In this document: positions 36,955 to 49,259 of the stretch, in pieces
Layout: each line of letters opens with the position of its first letter
How positions within the stretch are numbered: position 1 is the first letter of the stretch
Translations under genes and position numbers: made by a program
The notes under the pieces: generated by a model
What the model was told of the DNA's origin: nothing
Database searches by the model: none
What the model saw: the letters and a program-made list of their open reading frames with translations, nothing else
Assembly (NCBI GenBank): GCA_039654915.1
Contig: CM077594.1
Coordinates: forward strand, 89,542,893 to 89,606,892
Direction: 5' to 3'
DNA: 64,000 nt
From: Aquilaria yunnanensis
Taxonomy: Eukaryota > Streptophyta > Magnoliopsida > Malvales > Thymelaeaceae

Positions 36955-38760
36955 ACTTAGCGAAGATTGACCATCGTTATATTAGCAAAGGCTAAATGTT
37001 GGTAATTTTTTTATTTTACTGAGGGCAAGCCATTACTAATATTAGCGACTGCTTATCATTGCAAAATTAGTGGGGCAAACCGTCGCTAATATTTACTAAT
37101 AGGTAACCTTTGGTAAATTAGCAAGGCCAATCCATCACTACATTTTAGCGACATATAGCCGTCACTAATGTTATTTTAAACATAATAATTTATTCTAATA
37201 ATAAGTCAAAGCTACAATGAGATTTTATGCTACTAAATAATGGATAAACGTAACTATTCATTTGCCAATAACACATGTTTAAAGAAATAAATTCTCATTT
37301 ATTTTACTTAGCCAATTAAACAAGTCATAAATAATTAGGAGTCCATAAAGGCCATGATAGAGTTAAATTTAATAGAAATTAAATATAAACTAAAATGTAT
37401 ACTAAAATAATTAATTTAGTGAGCGACAGCTCACTGTCAGTAGTTTACGGTTAATTACTGAATGTCGTTGCTACACTTAGAAAAAATTTAGTGACATTTA
37501 GTTGATGCAAAAACTCCTATTTTATCTATTTATTTATTTACAAAAAATGACAAAATTTATCATGAACCACATAAGATCTTTCCCTGTATGTAGGTGTTTA
37601 ACATTGATATATAAATAAAACAATATTCCTAAGCTTCGGTAAAAAAATAATCAGTTGAAATTCCATAAATTTCAGCTTCAATTCTTTTTTTTTTTCTATA
37701 AAAATAATTAAGATGAATACATTTTTTAACAGGAAAATAAAATTTTTTAACAATAAAATAAGTTGTAATCTAAATTTTTTTTATAGAGACATAGATCCAT
37801 CAATCCATACATCTTAATCGAAAAGGAAACTAAAATCAATTGGAATTGATCATTGTTAAAACAAACACAATGAAAATAGGAGAAATATCATGTAGACTTT
37901 TACAACCTAGTGAAGGCTAGCTATTACTAATTTTTGCAATTTTAGCGACGGTAAGCCGTCATTAATATTAGCGATAGTTAACCTTCACTAAATTAGCGAT
38001 GGCTAACCATCACTAAATTTAGAGACGATTAACCGTAACTAAATTAGCAAATGTAAACCATCACTAAAATTTAACGACAAACAACCATCATTAAAATTTG
38101 TTCATTAATATTTAGAAAGATAAGTAAGATAATGAATTTTTTAACCATAAAACAAAATTTTATCCTAAATTGTAATCTAGTTTTATTTAATAATGAGTTT
38201 TTTAACCATAAAACAAAATTTTATCCTAAATTGTAATATAGTTTTATTTATAGACACATAGATCCAGTGATCCACATATCTCAATTAGAAAAAAACCAAA
38301 ATCAATTAGAATTGATCATTCTTAAAACAAACAAAATAAAAATGGGAGAGAAATATTATCAAAAGCCAGTGACAGCTAGCCAATGGTAGTCTTTTTAGTA
38401 TGGACTAAAATATCATTAAAACCTAACGAGGGTTAGTCGTAACTATTTTTTGGGACATTAGTGAAAAGTAGGCCTTCACTAAATTTAGTGACGGTTAACC
38501 GTCACTAAATTAGTGATGGCAAACCGTTTCTAATTCTTAATGACAGCTAACCGTCGCTAAACTAGGGAGGGCAAGTCGTCGCTAATTTTAGCGACTGTTA
38601 GCAATCGCTAAATTAGTAAGGGCTAATTTTAGCAACTGTTAGCCTTCCCTAAATTAGCGATTGCAAACCTTTGCTAAATTAGCGAAGGTAAGCCGTTACT
38701 AATATTTAGCAATAAATAGCCTTCGCTAAACTTTCACTAGAATTTTAATTATGGTTTGTT
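36955..38760 (-). repeat. Right subterminal palindromic arrays of the CACTA element
   Basis: The same units as at the left end (TTAGCGACGGTTAACCGTCACTAA type), clustered at 36955-37175, 37420-37510, 37910-38100 and 38360-38760. AT-rich spacers separate the clusters. One spacer shows a 60-70 bp tandem duplication around 38130-38250 (AACCATAAAACAAAATTTTATCCT appears twice). Confidence 0.82.
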
Positions 38761-39058
38761 ATCTCTAATTAGTAACTGTTTTTTGCTGTTGCTAAATACC
38801 TTTTTTTTCTAGTAGTGTCGTAAACAGATTTCAGCACGTCATTTGACCAGTTTTTTGTTGGATCGACTTAGCTTTTTTAGTCTTTCTGATGTCAGGGCCT
38901 TCAAGAGATGATAAAGAATCTCCAGTAAATCAATAAGCTAAGAGTTTTTTACTGTGATGTTTATCCAAAAAAAAAAAATCCTTGGTTGTGGCAGGGATTA
39001 AGATTGATGGTGGGCAGGCTCTGAGATGATCGTTGCCTGAAGAAACCTAGGATGGAGA

Positions 39059-39709
39059 TAGAGATGTCGATGGGTTGTATTTGGGTAGGATGAGAGTAAT
39101 ATCACATCCCACTCGCTACGTTAGACACTCTACCATTTTCCTACCCATCACCCGTTGCGTAAATAATTTTGGCACCCATATCCTACCCATTTTTATGCCT
39201 GTAGGACCATATAAAAACCCATCCATCCACCACACTTCTATAATCATACACACACAAAAAAAAAATCAAGCAATAAGTTATAAATTACAGCAATCAAAGA
39301 CATCAAAAACATTATTGGTATGTGAAAAAAATAGAAGAGACACCACAAGGGAGCACTACACATAAATTTACACTCCAAACATACCAACACACCATAAAAA
39401 ATGAACTTCAGAATTAGTACATTACAAACATAACAAAAAATAATACAATAAGCCAACAAGGGAAGACGCATAAAAGTCTAGACCTTATACATAAGTTTAA
39501 CACCTTGGTAAATATGTAATAGCATATACATATATGGGCAGGATATGGGGGGAGTGGACTTCAAACCCGCATCTTACCTGTATCCAATGGGTGAAAAAAA
39601 AAATCTATATCCGCCCCAAATCCATTAAATTGTAAAAAAAAAAAAAACCGACCCGTTGAGTAGGATACAACAGGATCCCCATCAGCCTGGTTATCCATTG
39701 ACTTCCCTA
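39059..39709. mobile_element. Non-autonomous hAT-like element, 651 bp
   Basis: Ends TAGAGATGTCGATGGG on the left and CCATTGACTTCCCTA on the right, which are imperfect inverted repeats. Both flanks carry the perfect 8-bp duplication GATGGAGA (39051-39058 and 39710-39717), the size made by hAT transposases. The interior has no transposase; its open frames are non-coding. G+C-richer ends contain GGGTAGGATGAGAGT and GACCCGTTGAGTAGGATAC. Confidence 0.88.
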
Positions 39710-40148
39710 GATGGAGAATTGAGTTGAATCTTTGAGACAAGAGGTAAGAGATAAGTTTTATGATACAATTTTGGAAAATGGATGGAATTAATTTGTTAAC
39801 ATAAAAAGGAACTAAAGCAAAGTTTCCGTTTTCCAAAATGGTTAACATCTGAATACAAAAGTGAAACGAATTGTTTCATTAAACTTTAATTAATGGTGTT
39901 AACTTTTTCTGTCCATTTTCTTAAGGGCATTCCAGGCATTTAATTTTTATATGTATTTGGTAATACAATAGTTGCGCAATAAAAGTGCCATGTGATGACC
40001 TGTTATGAAGCGAATCAAGGAAAAGACGTAACACTCCTTTGAATATGTCCTGTTATATATATATATATATATATATTCTATCAATACCATTAACTTCAAG
40101 CCTCTACCAATTTCACCATCGGTCTTACTCCGAGTGTCCTAGTAATTA

Positions 40149-40335
40149 GGGATGACAATAGGGCAGATTAGGCGTGGGTACCCATACCCATTTCCCATGC
40201 TCGAAAATCTTTTCTTACCTAGGATTTGCTAATGAGTGAAATTTCTCCCTCATGCCCATCAATTGGGGGTAATCTATACCCCCAGATAATCTGTACTCGT
40301 TTGTACATTAAAAGGAACCTTTTTGTTTAATGAAC
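40149..40335 (+). mobile_element. Second hAT-like end, probably truncated
   Basis: TAGGGATGACAATAGGGCAG at 40149 resembles the end of the element at 39059 and other hAT-like termini. The following GTGGGTACCCATACCCATTT is palindrome-rich. I could not find its other end or the matching duplication of the flanking CTAGTAAT. Confidence 0.4.
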
Positions 40336-40491
40336 TCTAGAAAAGACCCACCAAATGAGGATAGAGTTTTAGGAAAGAATCTCAAACTCAAATACAGATA
40401 GACACCACATAACCATGAAAAAATTGAACAAATTGAAATTAGATGACTAATAAAGAATAACAAATTAGCTGGTAACAAATGCAAAGAGAGA

Positions 40492-40582
<91 letters not shown>
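40492..40582 (+). repeat. (ATT)n microsatellite, about 30 units
   Basis: Uninterrupted TAT/ATT trinucleotide run of about 91 bases. Confidence 0.98.
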
Positions 40583-40589
40583 TATGGAG

Positions 40590-42552
40590 ATTATATAGAA
40601 TGCATTGCCCTCAATTTCAAGGCATGCGGCCTCAAGCGCTCAACATGCCATCACTTTACTTTGAGGGGGCAGAATGCTAATGGAATTGGCAACAGCTTCA
40701 CTTTTCATTATTTTGCAGATGATCTATATGTGAAAGGTATGGAGAGAGTTACAAATAGATACTTGTTGGTACCTTGAAAATCTGGAGCAGTATATTTTGG
40801 AGCAAGAAATTGGATTAGGAAGAAGGAGCCGAAGGATTACTGAGAGATAGAAAGAGAGAGAGACGAAGGGGAGGGGTAAAAGATTTATTCATATATAATA
40901 AATGAAGTTATCAAACAGCCTAAAAATATTTAAAAAATCAATTAATTTGGTAACTGAATTATCTGATCCCTTAAACCAAAATCAAACCAAATCAAATTTT
41001 CAGAACTTTGGCTTTAATCAAAACCAAACCAAAAAATTCAATAATCAAATAGTGCGCACTACAAAAAAAAATGAATGAATAATTTCTTTGTTAGTTACCA
41101 TATTTATCATATTATCTTTATTTATTTTCTTAATATTATCTCTTTGAATTCTATAACTAAAAAATATTATCTTTGATGTTTTTGTTTTAAAATTCAATTA
41201 ATCTTACTAAACTTAATTAATTAGTGCTTACTTGGAGAACCATTAATGATGCCACATCTGTATCAAGCCGGGCTAAGTCTTGTGTTGGTAAAGCCTACAA
41301 TGGCTGCTTTGGCAAGATTTAAGGATGGTGACAAATATGGGAGCAAAACCTGCCCCTTAGGATGAACATTTTTATGGTGGAGAATTTGGGCCTCAAGGTT
41401 GTTTCTCCTAGGGAGGCAATTCAAAACTTGGGGCCACCTCTTATGGCAGCACTTGGACATGACCTTTCTGATAGTTATTCTGAGGGTCATGGTACATAGC
41501 GCCAGCTCCTCAGTTAGGGATGCCCGTTATAGTCACCGAACATAATTGGCAGTGGTCTGCACCTTTGCTAAGTCTATCTATATATATATATGGGACATTT
41601 TCTCATTGATTTGATCCTGACGAATTGACATTGGTAGTGGCCCTCATTGTTCTCAGCGACAAGTTGGTGTTAAAAAAGTTGGCCATTATTTTCTTTATCA
41701 TCATTTGGTGGATGACATGCTCTGCATGATTATCCTCTACTAGATGAGACGCTAACATCCTTGCTATACGTGTTACTGGTTCTGATGATAAAGTCCAACT
41801 CATGGCTTCTTACCACTGCCCCTGCCTATTCTTTCTCAACAATAAAGCTCCTTCTCGTCGGTTTATCAAGTCCATATTTTCCATGTATAAGCACTTTAAA
41901 TTTTGTTGCTTGCTTTACTAGTTAATTTCTTAAGTTCCCGAAGCAAGAGTCATAATTAACCTATCACAAACTAATTGGCTGCTTTTAATTGATCCATAAT
42001 TCTGAAGAGTCTCATTGACAGTGCCTATCCTTTCCTAAGCACCCAAGAATCAATTTGCCCCAGCGCTAAAACATCCCAACAAATATGCAAAATCACAAAC
42101 ACACACACACACGCCTCCGATTGTTTTATTGATAATAACTATAAAAACATTTTTGGTTGGTACATAAGTGTTTTCTAAAGTTTAGAAACTTAAAACAAGT
42201 TATCTACTAATCAAACTTTTGTAAAAAATTTGACAATGAAAAATGAGAAAATTTTCCATAATGAATCTACTCACACAAAAATGAAATTAGATTAATACAT
42301 GTTAGCATGTATAGTAAAGACAATTTGATTCTTCCTATAATATATTTCTCAATTTTACCCTTTTCTAAGAAAAAATAGACAAATGTTGTGCCTTCATTCC
42401 AAAACATAATTGCATAGAGCATTCATGGACCTTACATAACATGAAGAATAAACAGTATAAATATGAGAAAATAACTCATATTTTGAAGCACAAAAAAATT
42501 AAACAACAAAAATTGAAAATACAAAAAAGCAACAGACATGACAAAAACAATC
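40590..42552. other. Intergenic DNA, possible unrecognised relic
   Basis: G+C is higher at 41260-41830. A plus-strand frame at about 41364 reads MNIFMVENLGLKVVSPREAI and stops after about 45 codons; a minus-strand frame covers 41603-41803. Neither is recognised. (TA)n lies at about 41578-41590 and (AC)n near 42100. Confidence 0.4.
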
Positions 42553-42557
42553 AATTC

Positions 42558-43908
42558 TCTTGTCCTAAGTGCAACCAAGAATGAGGTGAATTGGTTGAAT
42601 TTCAAAAATTACTGAAAATGGATTCTTAAATCTTTAAACTAGAATGCAATTCAAGAAGCAATAACAAACATATTCTAACCAGAAAATAACTACCATAATA
42701 GTCTTAAATTTTTCTTTGAAAGCTTGCTTTAAAGAGTTTTTGAAAACAAATAACTTCAACCAATGTAAGACTCAAGTTACCAAGCAATGATCAAGCAAGT
42801 AGAAGGAGAGAAGTTTGTACACAAGATTTTTATAGAGGTTCGATCTCTTCTCTTGAGACGCTACTCCTTTCCTTAAGTTCACCGCTTGAGAGTTTTCTTC
42901 TCTATTATGAAGTCAAGTGTATACAAGATTACACACTCCTGTGGTAGCTTTCTCTACGACTAATATTCATTAATTTTCTTAGAGGCTAACTAGAAATCTC
43001 ACCAATACTCTTTCCTTTCCAAAAGAAATAACTTAATCTCACAAGATAATCTCACCAAATTAGTGTTTACAAGGTTGTAAGAACAATTGAAGCACTAGTT
43101 GCTAGATAAGCAAGTGAAAGCACAAATCTCTTGCCTAATCTCAACTTTTGAGAACTTTGATTTGATCTTGACGACAGAATCTCACTTCTAATAACGAAGA
43201 GTTCATTCTAAAGTGTTTCTCCATCTTTTTTATACTCATATGAGGGCCAAAAAGACGTTAAAGAGCCATTGGGAAGATTAGAAAAGCTTCCAAAAAATCT
43301 AGTGACCATTGCTATTAAATTTGACAGCCTTTTGCTTCTATACAATATTTTTAACCGGTTAAAAATTTTCAACCTGTTGAAAATTGACTTTTAAACTAAA
43401 AAGTGAACTTTTCTCCAATAGCTAGAATTCTAACTAAGCTGGTGTGAAATCTACGTGGCGATCTGAGTTGGCATAAATTTAATTTTTTATGATTTTTTTC
43501 CACTTGCAAGGCTTTTTTGAAAATTTTCAACCTATTAAACCATTTCAATCGGTTGTTCTTCACTTCCAGTAGCTATGGTACGTTTTGCCTCCAAAATTTA
43601 ACTAGTCGTTTTGTTCCAACTTATTGCTTTGAAACCTCTTGAAACTAAAACATCTCATGTGCAAAAATAAACTTAGAAAATAATTAGTTAAACCTTTTCA
43701 ACTCGTTATTTTTGCTTCCCTTGCATCGTAGCTTTAAACAACTTCCAATTTTTCACTTCTAAATTTTCACTTCCCAACTTATTTAAACATCATCTGACAA
43801 TATGTAAATTTGTCTAATTACCATACACACAAAAATAAACACAGTAAACCTTCATATATGTTTTGTTATCATTAAAATTCTAGTTAATTGATTGGAATAA
43901 ATTCAACA
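42558..43908 (-). repeat. 3' LTR of the gag-only Copia element (1351 bp)
   Basis: Matches 46260-47562. It is about 48 bases longer than the 5' copy and the two have diverged visibly by substitutions and small indels, so the insertion is not recent. Confidence 0.88.
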
Positions 43909-43920
43909 ATCTCCCACTAT
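43909..43920 (-). promoter_or_regulatory. Retroelement polypurine tract
   Basis: Minus strand reads ATAGTGGGAGAT immediately before the TGTTG start of the 3' LTR, the usual place and form in plant Copia elements. Confidence 0.8.
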
Positions 43921-44646
43921 TTGATGATAACAAAACAACATTTCAAAAAGCATATATAACATCTAAAAAACAAACATAAACAATGCTTCTTTCCCTTTCA
44001 TCAAATATTCTTCAATTTCATCTCTCCCTCTTTTTATCATAATAAAAAAGACATATAAATCATCAAAATAAATCATGAGAATTTTCAAACAAAGTTACCA
44101 AAACATTCAACAAGCTCCTCCTTAATCAAGGTATACAAATTATAATATACTTCTACAATGAAACATGCTCCTCGTTACTTTAAGTATATAAAAACATTTC
44201 TTCCCCTTTTCAAATCAACAAAATAACCAAATATCAATTAATAGCATAGCAACATAACATTACAGTCATAAGATCATATCAACAAAATATTAGAATAAAT
44301 CCACAATAATTATGATAACATCAAGTATATCACATATCTTCCAAGAAAAATGATCAACTCATGCTCATCAAGAAAACAACATACTACAACCAAATGATTC
44401 AATGCATCAACAACCACCATTAACCAATAAAAATAAACACTATTACCAAAATTGAGCTTTAATGTCAAGCATTTGCCATTGTGATTTAAGTCTCCAATTT
44501 CCTTTTGGCTATAGCTTTATATATAGACTTTCAAATTTTGCTCCATACTTTAGCACCTATAATAAATCTCAAACTTTGACCTTTGATACTTAAATCTCTT
44601 TAGGTCCATGATAGCTAGCTCCAACAATTTTGGTTCTTTTAGAAAC

Positions 44647-46141
44647 CTATACTAATTTGTAGCCAAAATAAACTTTTTTTGTTTTGAACATGCATTCATA
44701 TGAATAATGTCCTTTCTTACCACAAGCATCACATATTACAAATGAACCACTTAATGAAGATGAGAATGTAGATGCATTAACAAAACAGTTTTCAAACTTT
44801 TTTTCATTAAATAAGGGATCATAGCTTATACTCGTCTTGTCATACACACCATTTTGAGTATTAAGCAATAAATCAACCTTTTTTTCACCCTTAACCAACC
44901 TAGACAAAGATTGGGTAAGATCAAGGTTCTCCTTTTTTAGTTCATCCATTTCTTTAGTCAAAAAAGCATTTAAAACCTTCAATTTACCTACTTGTTTATC
45001 AAGTTTTTGGGAATTCTTGTAAAAAGCATTGAAAGCATTTTTGTAATTCTAAATATTCATTACCTATGGATATGTATGAACTAAGTGAGTCACTTGAATA
45101 GTTCAAGGCCCCATCTTTTTCTTTTGCCATAAGACATAGGTAAGAGTGACTTTGATTTGTTATGGAGACTTTACCTCCATCTATCATTAAGCACAAGTAG
45201 ACATCCCTATTTGAAACACTTGAAGTTAAACTCTTACTTGAGGATTAATCACTATCACTCCATGTTTTCATGACCTTACTATTTTTCTTCTTACTTTCTT
45301 TATTTTGCTTTTTGTGCTTTCTTTTCTTCTTCAATGGACAATCAAATTGTAGATATCCATGCTCCTTGCAATTATAGCAAATCATATCATTCTTCTTCTT
45401 CTTCCTCTTCTTCTTCTTCTTCTTTTCATGTTTTTCTCTCTTGAAGTTCTTATTCCTTGATTTATTGAACATCTTGCTAAACTTATTTGCTAAGAGAGCC
45501 TTATCAATCTCTCTATCTTCACTTGATGATGAATTATCATCATGAGTCTTTAAAGCCATTAATTTGTTCTTTTTGATGAATCTTTCCTCAACTTGCTTCT
45601 TCATCACATAAGTCAACAACTTTTCAAAGAGTTCATCTATATGCATGGTTTTGATGTTTCCTCCTTCATTGATAGCTTCAACTATGCTTTTCCATGAAGG
45701 AGGTAAGCTCTATAAGATTTTTTTCACTAACCCTTCATTTGTATATTCTTTTTCAAGCAACTTCAGTGGTGTAACGATCTCAATGAATCTCCCAAACATA
45801 TCTTGAATGCTTCGATTCGGCTCCATGATGAACAACTCATTTTCCCTCATAAGTATATGCATCTTGGTGTCATTTACTTGTGTAGTTCCTTCATATGTGA
45901 CCAATAGCTTGGCCTAGCATTTCCACAGGAAAAAATCAAATTCAATACATCGGGGGGTTAGTGCACAATATATAATATTCATTGTAATTGCATTAATAGT
46001 GCACATGAGATCATCATCCGGTTTATATTCTGTTCAATCTTTTGGCACTTTGTTCTCATTAACCATTTTTATAAGAATTCTAGGACCATCCTTAGTGATC
46101 CTCCAACGAGTACGATCCATTGCTTGGATATGAATATTCAT
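44647..46141 (-). pseudogene. Copia-type gag polyprotein, broken
   Basis: The likely start is the ATG at 46141 (MNIHIQAMDRTRWRI). A stop replaces a Trp in the KD-x-TEYKPDDD segment. The UBN2-like gag core reads LVTYEGTTQVNDTKMHILMR and ELFIMEPNRSIQDMFGRF (45710-45904). The frame resumes at 45646 (HIDELFEKLLTYVMKKQVEE) and reaches a CCHC knuckle, CYNCKEHGYLQFDC, just after a lysine-rich tract coded by a CTT/TTC microsatellite (about 45390-45430). The last piece (44647-44982) is coiled-coil-like and holds a second knuckle-like CDACGKKGHYSYEC. Stops separate the pieces, so no full gag is made. Confidence 0.82.
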
Positions 46142-46245
46142 TCTAGTTTTTCACCAATTAAAATGTATAGAGTCATGCATACTAGTGGTTTGTCATAGAT
46201 CTTTAAGCTTTAAAATCACTAGATTTTGTCAAAATATAGTCAATA

Positions 46246-46259
46246 GCTCTGATATCAAT
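46246..46259 (-). promoter_or_regulatory. Retroelement primer-binding site
   Basis: Minus strand reads ATTGATATCAGAGC, one base from the common TTGGTATCAGAGC complementary to the 3' end of initiator Met tRNA. It sits next to the 5' LTR. Confidence 0.8.
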
Positions 46260-47562
46260 TATTGTCCCAAGTGCAACCAAGAAGGGAGTGAATTGGTTGA
46301 ATTTCAAAAATTACCGAAAATGTGTTCTTAAATCCTTAAAACAAAAGCAAAATTCAAGAAGTAATAATAAACCTATTCTAACTAGAAAATGGCTACCATA
46401 ATAGTCCAAAATTTTCCTTTGAAAGCTTACTCTGAAGAGTTTTTGAAAATAAATAATTTCAACCAATGTAAGAACTCAAGTTACCAAGCAATGATCAAGC
46501 AAGTAAAAGAAAAGAAGCTTGCACACAAGATTTTTATGGAGATTCGGTCTATTCTTTTGAGAGCCTACTCCTCTATTCAAGTTCACACACTCCTTTGGTA
46601 GCTCTCTCTACCACTAATATTCATTAGTTTTCCTAGAGGCTAACTAGAAACCTTACTAACACTCTTTCCTTTTACAATGAAATAACTCAATCTCATAAGA
46701 TAATCTCACCAAATTAGAGTTTCCAAGGTTGTAAGAACAATTGAAGCACTAGTTGCTAGATAAGCAAGTGAAAGTACAAATCTCTTGGCAAATCTCAACC
46801 TTTAGGCACTTTGATTTGATCTTGATGATAAAATCTCACTTCTAATGGACAAGAGTTCTTTTTCAAGTGTTTCTCCATGTTTTTTATACTTATTTGGGGG
46901 CTAAAAAGACATTAAAGAGCCGTTGGAAAGGTTAGAAAAGCTCTCAAGAAATTTGGTGATGTTGCTGTCATATTTGACAACTTTTTGCTCATGTTTGGCG
47001 TTTTCAACTGGTTGAAAATTTTTAATCTATTGAAAACTGAATCCCATGCTAAAAAGTGAACTTTTCCCTAACGGCTAAAATTCTGACTAACCTGGTGTGA
47101 AATCCACGTGACAATCCAAGTTGGTATCAATTTAATTTAAATTTTTGAAGATTTTTGGATGATATTTTCATGCACAAGGCTTTTCTGTCAATTTTCAACC
47201 TGTTGGACCATTTTAAATGGTTGTTCTTTACTTCCAATAGTTATAGTACGTTCTGCCTCCAGAATTTAGTCGGTTGATTCATTCCAAGTTATTGCTTTGA
47301 ATCCTCTTAAAGCTAAAACATCTAAGGTGTGAAAATAAACTTAGAAAATAATTAGTTGGACTTTTTCAATTCGTTGTTTTTGCTTTCCTACACCTTAGCT
47401 TCGAACAACTTATAAATTTTCACTTCCCAACTTATTTAAACGTCATCCAACAATATGTAAATTTGTTCAATTACCTTACACACCAAAATGAAACACATAA
47501 AACCTTTATAAATGTTTTGTTATTATCAAAATTTTAGTTAATTGATTTGAACAAATCCAACA
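46260..47562 (-). repeat. 5' LTR of the gag-only Copia element (1303 bp)
   Basis: Begins on the minus strand at 47562 with TGTTGGATTTGTTC and ends near 46260 with CTTGGGACAATA. It is followed by the primer-binding site. Confidence 0.88.
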
Positions 47563-47639
47563 AATTCAAAAATTTCTTGTTACTAGTACAGTTTACATAG
47601 ATGATTGTCGTGGATTACTGTGATTAGATTCATCCATGC

Positions 47640-48278
47640 AAATGAATTTAATAAATTTAAAATGGGAGGTATAAAAATACATGGTGCATAATACACACAA
47701 ATACACACACGCATATTTTAATTTTCTTAATTAATTGAAAAAATTAGACTACATTCATCTAAGAGAAAAAAGAGTAGCCAAATTGGAACCTTTCAAACTA
47801 CATGGATTTATTTGTAATAATTAAAAACTTAGTGGGCTAATCATACTAAAATGGGGCATTTCTTACAAATAAAGTGCCGTTGACAAGTTCCACCAAAATT
47901 TTGTTAACGGATATTTGTCGAAATTTTTGATGGGAAAGTGTCATGGGAATCTCCCATTGATAGCTGTCGGAAATGTTCCAGAAGGTTTTTCCCACCTAGC
48001 TATATGAATTTGAGAAATTTTTTCTTCATTTAATCTCCCAGATGATTTTAAAATTTTCCACTGTTAATTTCTGAAGGCTAGTTGCGGGAGATTAAAAACC
48101 ATCATTCCTCTACCAAAACCATTCTCCTCTTTTTCCTCCAAAATCTTATAATTTTTTTTTATTTTCTTATCATTCCTCCCTACCTCACTTTCTTGTCATG
48201 TTATTTTTTTCTCCTCCTTTTTTTATAAAATTTTTTTCTTCTTCGTCTTCCTCCTCCTTCCCCTCTTTCTCAACATCT

Positions 48279-48338
<60 letters not shown>

Positions 48339-48595
48339 ATTGATCTTCTTCTACTTCTTTCCCTATCTTTCTTACCATATTCTTGTTCTTCCTGTTTTAT
48401 TTCACCATTTTCATGCATAGTTATTCATGAAAAATAAAGATTAATAAGCTACCTCAAACTTTTCTTTTTTTGAAAAGACAGAAATTTTCAATTGCTAAAC
48501 ATCAACAATTCAAATGAGTGTTGCCGGTAGAACCTCTTTCTGATGGCAACTTGCCCATGGCTGGTTTCCTAATCGTTAGCTATCGGAAAAATTGA
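47640..48595. other. AT-rich DNA with (CT)n microsatellite; possible CACTA debris
   Basis: A (CT)n run spans 48282-48333 inside a pyrimidine-rich tract (48110-48400). Phrases such as GATAGCTGTCGGAAATG and AGCTATCGGAAAAATTG on either side resemble subterminal units of another CACTA family, but no end was found. Confidence 0.45.
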
Positions 48596-48599
48596 CTGT

Positions 48600-49248
48600 C
48601 AGGGGCAAATCCAAATTATACATATGGGGTCCACAAACCCCCATTTTTTAAATAAAATGTTAATAAGAGGTATATGATTTAATAATTGAATCTCTTTGAA
48701 TTTTTTAATGGGCTTCATAATTTTTATAATATTTATTAGAATAAAATAATAAGAATCTATTGCTTTAAGAAAGACAAAAAAATGGGTCTACCTTTTTCAT
48801 GTATTCATAATTTTCTAATGGAAAAAGTCTATACTAGCCCCTAAACTTTGATAAATTTTCCCACCTAGACCTTAAACGTTTTTTTTACTCTCTTTTATGT
48901 TTAAACATATAGAAAAATTAAAGAGCTAGTTGGACACAGAATAAACCTACAGGCTAAAAAAGATATTTTTTTTTTCATTCTATACAACATGTATATCTTA
49001 CTTATCTTTTTCTATAATTCATATATAGTTTTATAATTGCTATTATAGTTGCTCGGCTAATGAAAAAAAAAAAAAAGATGCTAATTTCGAGCATTTTTTA
49101 GATTTTATTCCAAAAATATTTACTTTGTAGATGAGTTTATATTTTATGTTACATATACAAATCTATAAGTCTTATCTCTTAATCTTGAGTTTGATGTTTG
49201 TACATGTTTATAGATCCCCCCTTATAAAATTTATGGATCTGCCGACTG
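48600..49248. mobile_element. Possible MITE (~650 bp), ends tentative
   Basis: CAGGGGCAAATCCAAATTATA at the left resembles the reverse complement of the right end (CAGTCGGCAGATCCATAAATT), and both are followed by a GGGG-rich block. No clear target duplication was seen, so the boundaries are guesses. Confidence 0.35.
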
Positions 49249-49259
49249 TAGCCTTTGAA

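Larger units (their letters stand above)
22109..38817 (-). mobile_element. CACTA (En/Spm) DNA transposon, ~16.7 kb, degenerate and nested
   Basis: The left end reads CATTACTAGAAAAAATAC at 22109 (one change from the CACTACTAG form) and the right end reads TTTTTTTTCTAGTAGTG, closing at 38817. The flanking triplets TGG and TCG would be a diverged 3-bp duplication. Both ends carry arrays of short palindromic units based on TTAGCGACGG and CCGTCGCTAA, as is usual for CACTA subterminal regions. Inside, on the minus strand, are TNP2 (27.8-30.6 kb) and a TNPA-like gene (23.1-27.5 kb). Two solo LTRs (23182-24588 and 24720-26167) and a Ty3/gypsy remnant (about 31.7-34.2 kb) were inserted later and account for about 5.3 kb. 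Confidence 0.85.
42558..47562 (-). mobile_element. Copia-type LTR retrotransposon with gag only (non-autonomous)
   Basis: A 5005-bp element on the minus strand. The 5' LTR is 46260-47562 and the 3' LTR is 42558-43908. They are alike over their length; both start TGTTG (minus strand) with the AATCAATTAACTA motif close behind, and both end in GGACAA. The flanking duplication AATTC (42553-42557 and 47563-47567) is perfect. A primer-binding site of the initiator-Met type lies just inside the 5' LTR and a purine tract just before the 3' LTR. The 2351-bp interior encodes only a broken gag; protease, integrase and reverse transcriptase are absent. Confidence 0.9.

Noticed and set aside
41364..41500. 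Short frame MNIFMVENLGLKVVSPREAI as a gene
   Set aside because: Only about 45 codons, no recognised family and no exons around it could be found.
48198..48437. 79-codon open frame on the plus strand
   Set aside because: It is a translation of the (CT)n microsatellite and its pyrimidine-rich flanks (Leu-Ser repeats).
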